From Globobulimina sp. (Eukaryota; Foraminifera; Rotaliida), in assembly GCA_003354225.1 (NCBI GenBank), contig PIVH01000549.1:1-5483 (forward strand): a stretch of DNA of 5,483 nucleotides. The letters are read 5' to 3'. Under the pieces are notes generated by a model. The model saw nothing but the letters and a program-made list of their open reading frames with translations. It was not told where the DNA came from and did no database searches. Below are positions 1 to 5,483 of the stretch, one piece after another. How positions within the stretch are numbered: the stretch's first letter is position 1; each line of letters begins with the position of its first letter. Made by a program: the position numbers and the translations under genes.

Positions 1-65
1 TAAGAAAGTAAAAGATCGACAGAAGAAATCAGTATCAGTGAACATAAAACAAAAAAACGAGCCAT
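1..65 (-). CDS. Start of a possible secreted or membrane protein, partial at left edge
   Basis: An ATG at 65-63 opens a frame that stays open to the window edge (21 full codons). It begins MARFFVLCSLILISSVDLLL: a short basic n-region followed by a hydrophobic core, as in a signal peptide or signal anchor. The start has G at +4 but C at -3, so its context is mixed. It lies 31 bases after the stop of the MYND gene on the same strand, very close for two independent eukaryotic genes. It could be chance, since T-rich sequence readily encodes hydrophobic runs. Not assignable to a family. Confidence 0.3.
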   Translation of the reverse strand, partial: MARFFVLCSLILISSVDLLLS

Positions 66-92
66 GAGGTGTAACACAACTACACAATTTAA

Positions 93-98
93 TTTATT
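93..98 (-). promoter_or_regulatory. Possible poly(A) signal of the MYND gene
   Basis: AATAAA on the minus strand overlaps the TAA stop codon (99-97) of the MYND ORF. If used, it would give a very short 3' UTR that ends near the next ATG at 65. The hexamer is common by chance in DNA this AT-rich. Confidence 0.35.
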
Positions 99-696
99 AT
101 TTGTTGATAAATTGTACAATTAGTTTCTGCAGTTGCTGACATTGTGTTTTATGTCCACCTCTGCTCCAGCCATACTTTTGACATTGCCTTGAACAGTAAT
201 GAGTGGTCTTACAACCCTTACAAATATACCATTTCTTGCTTATCCATTTTATTTTATTCCACTGCACATCACTCACATCACCACCAACAGGGATACCATA
301 TTTATAATTATCATGCATATAATCACGGTGACAGTTGGTATTTCCACATTTGATTTTCCGATCGTCAATAATGCTTTGTTTATGTATAGCTCTTTTTATA
401 CTCTGGTCATGCCCTGCAATCGATTTATTCCACGCTGAAAAATGAGAATCAGACAAAATCTTCTTAGAAGGCACATATTTTGACATTTTCCATATAAATA
501 GCAAACTTATGAATCTACTGAAAGATGATTTATTTGTCATCATGAGTCTAAGGTATTTCATGAAGCCATCAAATAATATGTCATTTGATACTATCCATTT
601 CATTTGTTTTCCACGTAATGACAACATAATGGGCAAAAGAGTTGCCAAAGGTGTAGGCCTAACAATTGGCTTCATTGGCATTTCAAAATAAATCAT
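97..696 (-). CDS. MYND-type zinc-finger protein
   Basis: This 199-residue protein starts at ATG 696-694, which has A at -3. The frame is open further upstream to a TAA at 792-790, but the only upstream start would be a TTG at 732, unlikely in a eukaryote; a preceding exon is possible. Residues about 1-116 are helical and hydrophobic-rich with no recognised domain. The C-terminus is a MYND finger. Numbered from this ATG, CGNTNC gives C117 and C122, CKGC gives C159 and C162, YCSRQCQ gives C168 and C172, and GGHKTQC gives H182 and C186. These eight ligands would bind two zinc ions in cross-brace fashion. MYND fingers usually mediate protein-protein contacts in transcriptional or chromatin regulators, but the partner here is unknown. 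The loop between the first and second Cys pairs is about 36 residues, longer than usual. The stop is TAA at 99-97, overlapped by AATAAA. Confidence 0.75.
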   Translation of the reverse strand: MIYFEMPMKPIVRPTPLATLLPIMLSLRGKQMKWIVSNDILFDGFMKYLRLMMTNKSSFSRFISLLFIWKMSKYVPSKKILSDSHFSAWNKSIAGHDQSIKRAIHKQSIIDDRKIKCGNTNCHRDYMHDNYKYGIPVGGDVSDVQWNKIKWISKKWYICKGCKTTHYCSRQCQKYGWSRGGHKTQCQQLQKLIVQFINK

Positions 697-788
697 TGTT
701 AATAATGCAATAAACCAAATTTCATTTTGCAAAAAATAATTTTTTCTGATTAGTTTATGTGATGATAAAACCCATAGACCAAAGACGC

Positions 789-794
789 TTTATT
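789..794 (-). promoter_or_regulatory. Possible poly(A) signal after the 81-aa ORF
   Basis: AATAAA on the minus strand begins 27 bases after the TGA of the small ORF and is followed by a G/T-rich stretch (about 762-786: GTCTTTGGTCTATGGGTTTT). This is the usual order of poly(A) signal and downstream element, and it supports a transcript ending here. Confidence 0.4.
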
Positions 795-821
795 TTTTTA
801 CACTAATATTCAAAATCATTG

Positions 822-1067
822 TCATGAAGTTATGTTCAGCAATGATTTTGGAAATTGGAATAAAAAGGAAATTTTCCAACTGCGTATAACGTACTGGTCC
901 GAAGAAACCGATTGGAGAAATACTTGAATATTGGGTAATACTTCAATAAGAAATCGATTTGCAAAATGAATACAATCACTATCCAAATGCTCTAAACAAC
1001 CAAGTGATTCATTTGTCAGTGCAATGAATAATGTATTAATAACTTTGGGACATTTTTTGCATGCCAT
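822..1067 (-). CDS. Hypothetical small protein (81 aa) or terminal exon
   Basis: The ORF begins MACKKCPKVINT and ends at TGA 824-822. The ATG at 1067-1065 lies in ACCATGG, an ideal eukaryotic start context, and AATAAA follows the stop at 794-789 with GT-rich sequence beyond it. Both favour a real small gene. Residues 1-52 alternate hydrophobic and polar positions as in amphipathic helices and contain a CxxC at the N-terminus (C3, C6) plus C24 and C32. The last 25 residues look less protein-like. The frame is also open upstream to 1122 and contains an acceptor-like ACTTACAG ending at 1088, so this may instead be the last exon of a spliced transcript, possibly that of the oxygenase ORF. No family recognised; no function proposed. 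Confidence 0.35.
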   Translation of the reverse strand: MACKKCPKVINTLFIALTNESLGCLEHLDSDCIHFANRFLIEVLPNIQVFLQSVSSDQYVIRSWKISFLFQFPKSLLNITS

Positions 1068-1251
1068 GGTGTTACTATTTTCCAACTCTGTAAGTATGAT
1101 GTTTTTAAAACGACAAAACTTTTATGTACATAATTAAAGCAGTACTTTTTGGATTTTTTTTTATTTGCGTGAGAAATGTGATAATATTACAAATGTGCAA
1201 GTTGTAGTGGCTGAAAATAATGAAACAAGGCAGCAATATATTTAGTCAACA
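1068..1251. other. AT-rich spacer with acceptor-like sites
   Basis: No coding sequence is evident between the oxygenase stop and the small ORF. On the minus strand there is a good acceptor-like TTTCATTATTTTCAG ending at 1213, with GACTAA upstream at 1246-1241 in a position suited to a branch point. A second acceptor, ACTTACAG, ends at 1088. If either is used, the oxygenase ORF does not end at 1252. Confidence 0.3.
1154..1165 (-). promoter_or_regulatory. AATAAA and nine-base A-run downstream of the oxygenase ORF
   Basis: The minus strand reads AATAAAAAAAAA at 1165-1154, about 90 bases after the TGA of the oxygenase ORF. It can be a poly(A) signal for that transcript. Alternatively it may be the A-rich 3' end of a retroelement copy, since non-LTR elements usually end in an A-tail. 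No target-site duplication can be paired, because the 5' end of the element is outside the window. Confidence 0.4.
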
Positions 1252-1267
1252 TCACAAAGCAGCAATA
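1225..1267. repeat. Imperfect 14-bp direct repeat flanking the oxygenase stop codon
   Basis: On the plus strand, acaaggcagcaata (1225-1238) and acaaagcagcaata (1254-1267) differ at one base of 14 and are spaced 15 bases apart. The second copy covers the final codons of the oxygenase ORF and one base of its stop; the first lies just downstream. A small local duplication is the simplest explanation. Confidence 0.5.
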
Positions 1268-4200
1268 CCATTATAAGATACCCACAGAAACAGTTTATTA
1301 TTAACTACATCCTCAACAGTGGCCACATGCAAATGATCCATATGTGAATATCCTGAATAATGAGCAAATTTAAAATTATAGTACTCATCACAGGAATTCC
1401 ATGAGGTATTGCTAACTCTACAAACACCACAATTTGCTGCTGCATGATTATAGGATATATCGTATCCACCATCATTATTTATTAAGTTTTCAATATTAAT
1501 CACATAATATTTAATAGAGTTCTTTATCTCTTTCATAGTCCTGATCTCATCATCAATATATCCTTCATGTACCATTTCAACTGTACAATGATCATATTCC
1601 CGATTAAAATCATGTCCATAAAATCTCTTCAATGCACATCTAAGCATTTTCTCCACAGATTCAACATTTTGTGGATGATCAACCCAGCCATTGGTTAATG
1701 TAAACTCAATTGTCACATATCTATGGCTGTTATCTACATTGCATGATAATATTCGAAAATTATATACTGCAGAAAGTTGACTATTAATATTTGCTATCAT
1801 ATTGGCAATAAGTGATTTTGTCACATTCCCAATGTGCTGTAATTGCACCTCGAATTTTGCTTTATATTTAGTTTTGACCCAATGGAGTGTATTGGAATAA
1901 TCCTTCCCCATCACAGCACTAATTATATCATTCACTGCTGTGTCATTGTTAAATTTCAAGCAATATTCACACGCACCGTTGGCACGGTCATTTTCAATGA
2001 TTTTCATATTTTTACGTTCAAAATCAAATATCAAATTATTGTATAATTTAACATCGTACATTTTTCTACATCGATCATTGGATCCTTTTGTAATTCTTGT
2101 TTTATGGATATTTAAATCCGCATTACTAATATCATTGAAATAATCCCTCTCATTTTCATTTTCCACGGAGTTTCCCTTTGCAGGCTTCGAACCTAAATCC
2201 AATATATTTTTGTCATCAATTTGCTTCAATATTTCCCATTTCATATCAAAATATCTGCTGTAACTATCTGCAGCCATTAAACAATATGGATATTTGGATC
2301 GATAATAATATTTAACTTTGGTAAAATCTTGTTTCATATCATCAAATGTTCGCTGCTTAGCTTGTTTGCAATCATAATAAAACTTTGTATCCGTCAAAAT
2401 TCCAACACCGCCCAGAAATTGTGCACCATGAGTGATGCTCATATAATCTCTGTCAATCTGTTGATTAAACTCTTGATGCAATCTGTCACTGTTATACTTT
2501 TCATAATAAGTGGCAACACAATCCTGTTGTTTACTGATTATCTTTTTTATTTTATCCAATCCATTCCACGAATAATCGTTCAATTCCATCCCTAGAGCTA
2601 ATACATTCTTATACGCTTCGAATAATTTCCTATAAACATTATCATCATGGAATGTATTGTTTAATTGATTTGATACCATTTTATCAGCGAATAATTCGTT
2701 TCTGAATATTTTTGTCAATGTGGTATTTATCAAAGGTACCTGCACAGACTCATTCTTTTCATCATAATTGCCATCTTCACGCATATTAACATCTTGATCA
2801 ACATATGGTTGATCATCGATCATTGATTTGATTTTAAAATATTTTCCATTGCATTGCCTGCCATAAAATACATCTGCCAATAATTTTTTCAGTGGGATCG
2901 CCAGGATATTTTGTGTAAATGAATCATACTCAACCACAAAATACCTGGCATTATTCCGATGCGACATTAAATATAATGTGTAAATAGCAGCTACCCTCAA
3001 ACAAGCCTCTCTGTTATCTTTATAGAATCGCAAACTTGGGAATAATAATCGTGTATAAAGTCCATAGCTCTTAATGACGGTAGGAATGAATGGTGAATGC
3101 TTCGAAAATGCTTCATAACCAATCTGCACATTGCCTTGTAATTTCCACCTCAAATAAATATCATACAATTGCTGAGGAAACAAACTGACACAAAATCCAA
3201 CTTCTCGAGCATGCGAAAAAGCAAATATAATAAACCAAATATCTGTGATTTCAATCAGTAACTTGACACATTCATTGGTTGTATCGTCATCCATGTCATT
3301 TTGCAGTGCCACTAATTTTCTTGGATATGAATATCTTATCGACAATGAGCGTTCATATAATTCGTTAGCTTTTATTTTATTTCCGTTCAATTCGTTTCTC
3401 TGTGCTTCAACAAAATAATTCAAACATCGCTTATAATCCACGCTCTCAAGCGATGAGATAGCAAATCCGATTGTTTTTGCTTTCCTTGCCACCACAATAT
3501 CAGTCTTCAAGATATATTTTGTTTCGTTTTTGCCAAATAATTTACATCCTTCATGTATCAAATTGTGTGAAAACAGGGCTGCATAACATTGTTTTGGTTG
3601 TATTGTCATGCAATCATAACCATGGTCAATACCACCATTAAGCTCAATTTCCTCTTTCATGGTTAAACCATTCATTGTCTCCAATGTCTCTGATTTCTCT
3701 GCAGCTGATTTCTCGAAATAAAATTTTGTTTCTCCAGCTGTAAAATCATCATTTAAGTAAATGATTAATGTAAATATTGACCTTTGATTGGGTGTGTCAC
3801 AAAATTGAGCATCTTTATGATAGCCAAAGAAATCGTTTCGTTGACTCGAATATCTATTTATTCGCATACCGTTATTTATCGATGATATTAGCCATTGATT
3901 ATCATTCAATACACCAAACCCTAATGGTACACATGGCACATTGTGTTTGCTTATAATTTCTTTGTTTATTATATGCAATAATTTATTGGATAATAATGTG
4001 GACAATTTTTGGTCGAGAATCAATAATCTATCTGATTTACGAATATGTTTATCATATTTGTTTTGATTCATTCTTTGGAATTTCATTTTTTTATTGCCTT
4101 CAATAATTTGCATGCATTCGTTTTGCGTCAATACATTAGAAATTCCAGCTAAAATCTTACCATTTTGTTGGTGAAATGAACAAACACTCGGCTTCAAATT

Positions 4201-4359
4201 GTTGGCGCTGTATATGTGTTTATAATATCCTGTCAATAATTGAGTGGAGATGGCTTCATCAGTGGTTCTCAATGAAATGGCTGATGATAAATATTTATAT
4301 TTGTGCGGTATATGGTTATCGGGAATAGGACAGCTGGGTTGATAGTAGTGGAAAAACAT
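1252..4359 (-). CDS. Large protein with prolyl-4-hydroxylase-like Fe(II)/2-oxoglutarate oxygenase domain
   Basis: This is an uninterrupted 1035-residue ORF. Residues 68-292 look like a P4H-type double-stranded beta-helix oxygenase. They begin GKILAGISNVLTQNEC, then show the iron ligands H181 and D183 (YHKDAQF), the strand IFTLIIYLNDDFTAGETKF, and the distal ligand H269 (LIHEG) followed by KYILKTDIVV. K281 is the likely 2-oxoglutarate-binding Lys. The catalytic set looks complete, and related enzymes hydroxylate protein side chains; the substrate here is unknown. Residues about 308-352 resemble a TPR-like helical pair. Residues 512-536 are acidic and probably a linker. Residues 701-730 carry ILDLGSKPAKG, reminiscent of a SAM-binding loop. 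Residues 977-1011 are Cys/His rich. The rest is unrecognised. The ATG directly follows the TGA of the RNase H ORF, has T at -3 (poor context), and the next Met is residue 83. Normal initiation here is therefore doubtful; readthrough, reinitiation or an unseen splice are alternatives. Nine Trp codons are all TGG. Confidence 0.85.
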   Translation of the reverse strand: MFFHYYQPSCPIPDNHIPHKYKYLSSAISLRTTDEAISTQLLTGYYKHIYSANNLKPSVCSFHQQNGKILAGISNVLTQNECMQIIEGNKKMKFQRMNQNKYDKHIRKSDRLLILDQKLSTLLSNKLLHIINKEIISKHNVPCVPLGFGVLNDNQWLISSINNGMRINRYSSQRNDFFGYHKDAQFCDTPNQRSIFTLIIYLNDDFTAGETKFYFEKSAAEKSETLETMNGLTMKEEIELNGGIDHGYDCMTIQPKQCYAALFSHNLIHEGCKLFGKNETKYILKTDIVVARKAKTIGFAISSLESVDYKRCLNYFVEAQRNELNGNKIKANELYERSLSIRYSYPRKLVALQNDMDDDTTNECVKLLIEITDIWFIIFAFSHAREVGFCVSLFPQQLYDIYLRWKLQGNVQIGYEAFSKHSPFIPTVIKSYGLYTRLLFPSLRFYKDNREACLRVAAIYTLYLMSHRNNARYFVVEYDSFTQNILAIPLKKLLADVFYGRQCNGKYFKIKSMIDDQPYVDQDVNMREDGNYDEKNESVQVPLINTTLTKIFRNELFADKMVSNQLNNTFHDDNVYRKLFEAYKNVLALGMELNDYSWNGLDKIKKIISKQQDCVATYYEKYNSDRLHQEFNQQIDRDYMSITHGAQFLGGVGILTDTKFYYDCKQAKQRTFDDMKQDFTKVKYYYRSKYPYCLMAADSYSRYFDMKWEILKQIDDKNILDLGSKPAKGNSVENENERDYFNDISNADLNIHKTRITKGSNDRCRKMYDVKLYNNLIFDFERKNMKIIENDRANGACEYCLKFNNDTAVNDIISAVMGKDYSNTLHWVKTKYKAKFEVQLQHIGNVTKSLIANMIANINSQLSAVYNFRILSCNVDNSHRYVTIEFTLTNGWVDHPQNVESVEKMLRCALKRFYGHDFNREYDHCTVEMVHEGYIDDEIRTMKEIKNSIKYYVINIENLINNDGGYDISYNHAAANCGVCRVSNTSWNSCDEYYNFKFAHYSGYSHMDHLHVATVEDVVNNKLFLWVSYNGIAAL

Positions 4360-5483
4360 TCAGCCTGGATCTATATCAGGCTCCATACTCACCGATTGCT
4401 TAAACATCCCGGTGAGACTGTTCACAACATCAAATGATAAATCATCTGGAAATTGGAACAGTTTATATTTTGCGTAACGCACAGAATTGAAATTTATGTG
4501 TATTAAGTTGGAATTGTTGGGATGATTTCTGCCAATATCTGCGAGAACATCTGCCACTGCATTGAATGGTTGTTGTGGAGTGGTGTGTGATTTTACTTTC
4601 CAAAGTATTATTTTGTTCTTTTTTATGTAATTTTGCGTTTGTTTGAAATATAGGGAATGGGGCATTTTATTGACATTTTTTGGTGTAGTAATTAAAGGAA
4701 TGAAGTTGCAAAGGGAATCAGTGAAGATAAAGATTCTTCGATTTTTTGTTGTTATCTTATAACGTTGTAGGAGGAAATTCGATTTTAGCATAGCATATAG
4801 CTCTCCAAAATTGTTGGATTGAGGGCCTAATGGTTGTGTGAAACAATGGATATTTTTATTGTCTTTAATGAAGATCCCTATTCCTGTGGTATTTGTGGCA
4901 GGGTTGTGTGAGGAATCTGTCGCAATTATTAGATCTGTGGGTAATAGTTTCTTTTTATAATTATTCCATTCATTTATGTTATCATTACGGATGTGGAAAA
5001 TGATCATGTTATCTGGAACCATATTATGTTTGGCCATTATTCTTCTTATTGTTGTTTTAGAATCATTTAGTTGCTGCATGTGATGAAGCCATCTGTGTGT
5101 TTGCGAAATTATATTATTATAAAGTGTATTTCTGGAAGTATTTATATTTATGCGATGATGGGTATAGATGAATTTGTTTGAGTCCGTATCATACAGATTT
5201 GCGCCACAAATAATGTTCCAAAGGTTAGCTTTATTTATGTTTACATTGGAGCATATTTCAATTAATCTTTGCATATATATTTGGTTATGGATTTTGTTAA
5301 TTGCGGCACCATTTTTTGCAAAGACAGAGCTTGCATGGTTCCAGTATTCCAATCTCAATGTATTTATTGCAGGGCAGTATATTGAGAGATGTACTTCAAT
5401 TGGTTTGCTTGTTCTGGTGTAGCAGCAATTACAGTGATTAAGTTTTTGGTTGAAATTATAGAATAATTCTCTATATATCTCAA
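4360..5483 (-). CDS. Non-LTR retrotransposon polyprotein, C-terminal part (RT-tail zinc knuckle + RNase H), partial at right edge
   Basis: The frame is open from the right window edge (first full codon 5481-5479) to a TGA at 4362-4360, giving 373 visible residues. A TTG at 5358 is not a start, because 41 sense codons precede it. Those codons hold a CCHC knuckle (C 5433-5431, C 5424-5422, H 5391-5389, C 5376-5374; spacing CX2CX10HX4C, followed by P), the form found just after the reverse transcriptase in non-LTR elements. About 100 residues later comes an RNase H domain (about 4932-4519). It has ATDSS (D 4917-4915), NNFGELYAM (E 4803-4801), IFTDS (D 4719-4717), VKSHT, and NAVADVLAD (D 4551-4549). 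All four catalytic acids and the conserved His are present, so this part appears intact. Such domains remove RNA from the cDNA hybrid during retrotransposition. RT and any endonuclease must lie beyond 5483. The tail after RNase H (about 55 residues) is unrecognised. The gene abuts the oxygenase ORF in the same frame. Confidence 0.88.
   Translation of the reverse strand, partial: EIYRELFYNFNQKLNHCNCCYTRTSKPIEVHLSIYCPAINTLRLEYWNHASSVFAKNGAAINKIHNQIYMQRLIEICSNVNINKANLWNIICGANLYDTDSNKFIYTHHRININTSRNTLYNNIISQTHRWLHHMQQLNDSKTTIRRIMAKHNMVPDNMIIFHIRNDNINEWNNYKKKLLPTDLIIATDSSHNPATNTTGIGIFIKDNKNIHCFTQPLGPQSNNFGELYAMLKSNFLLQRYKITTKNRRIFIFTDSLCNFIPLITTPKNVNKMPHSLYFKQTQNYIKKNKIILWKVKSHTTPQQPFNAVADVLADIGRNHPNNSNLIHINFNSVRYAKYKLFQFPDDLSFDVVNSLTGMFKQSVSMEPDIDPG

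Noticed and set aside
694-732. TTG starts for the MYND ORF (732), the small ORF (1085) and the RNase H ORF (5358)
   Set aside because: In a eukaryote TTG is an unlikely start. ATG codons with good context exist at 696 and 1067, and the RNase H frame simply continues past 5358 to the window edge.
1089-1096. Plus-strand splice donor GTAAGTAT
   Set aside because: No plausible plus-strand exon precedes it. The same bases on the minus strand read as the acceptor ACTTACAG upstream of an open frame.
144-2595. Plus-strand ORFs of 60-88 codons at 144-691, 1843-2143 and 2329-2595
   Set aside because: They lie opposite the MYND and oxygenase genes, have hydrophobic compositions typical of reverse-complement shadows, and show no motif.
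2794-2827. Cluster of short palindromes (TGATCA, CATATG, ATCGAT) resembling a regulatory or replication element
   Set aside because: It lies inside the oxygenase ORF over an Asp-rich stretch (codons GAT, GAC, ATC), which explains the repeated GATC pattern.
3229-3240. Shared 12-mer aataaaccaaat at 709-720 and 3229-3240, encoding IWFI in both the MYND and oxygenase ORFs
   Set aside because: The similarity does not extend to either side in DNA or protein, so it is most likely chance in AT-rich coding sequence.
4360-4362. TGA read as tryptophan in a variant genetic code
   Set aside because: All 14 Trp codons in the two flanking long ORFs are TGG, and more than 1350 codons contain no other in-frame TGA. 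The oxygenase ORF also ends in TGA, followed two codons later by another TGA.
4360-4383. 2A-like ribosome-skipping motif at the end of the RNase H ORF (EPDIDPG before the stop)
   Set aside because: The class consensus is D-V/I-E-x-N-P-G-P. Here the Asn is Asp and the final Pro is replaced by a stop codon, so only the acidic character and PG match.
5168-5422. Plus-strand 84-codon ORF at the right edge
   Set aside because: It is opposite the zinc knuckle and linker of the retroelement polyprotein, which carries the recognisable ligands.
1-5483. Bacterial or phage operon with retron-like RT and oxygenase
   Set aside because: The RT-tail knuckle with C-terminal RNase H and the MYND finger are eukaryotic, no Shine-Dalgarno sites precede the starts, and AATAAA signals follow the ORFs.

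Overview
The window looks like nuclear DNA from an AT-rich, probably unicellular eukaryote. A MYND zinc finger, a non-LTR-type RT-tail zinc knuckle plus RNase H, several AATAAA signals and the absence of Shine-Dalgarno-led gene starts all fit this. Nothing seen fixes the taxon. Every supportable gene is on the minus strand, so the locus reads from right (5483) to left (1).

Layout in transcription order. (1) 5483-4360: the C-terminal end of a non-LTR retrotransposon polyprotein. It has a CCHC zinc knuckle of the kind that follows the reverse transcriptase, then an RNase H domain with its full set of acidic residues. The frame is open to the window edge, so the RT and any endonuclease lie outside. 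(2) A single TGA, with the ATG of the next ORF directly after it in the same frame. (3) 4359-1252: a 1035-codon ORF with a complete prolyl-4-hydroxylase-like Fe(II)/2-oxoglutarate oxygenase domain near its N-terminus. A TPR-like helical stretch follows, then a long region with no recognised fold that contains one methyltransferase-like glycine-loop motif, and a Cys/His-rich C-terminus. (4) 1251-1088: an AT-rich spacer with an A-run, AATAAA and acceptor-like sites. (5) 1067-822: a small 81-codon ORF with an ideal ACCATGG start context and AATAAA just downstream. (6) 696-97: a 199-residue MYND-finger protein. (7) 65-1: the beginning of a further ORF with a signal-peptide-like N-terminus, running off the left edge.

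The most interesting point is the junction of retroelement and oxygenase. A protein-hydroxylase-type domain follows the RNase H of a LINE-like element in the same frame, separated by one stop codon. The base skew typical of the retroelement continues about 160 bases past the stop, almost to the start of the oxygenase domain. This could be a chimeric element that captured an oxygenase and expresses it by readthrough or termination-reinitiation. It could also be an old insertion or gene fusion interrupted by one mutation. The sequence alone does not decide between these.
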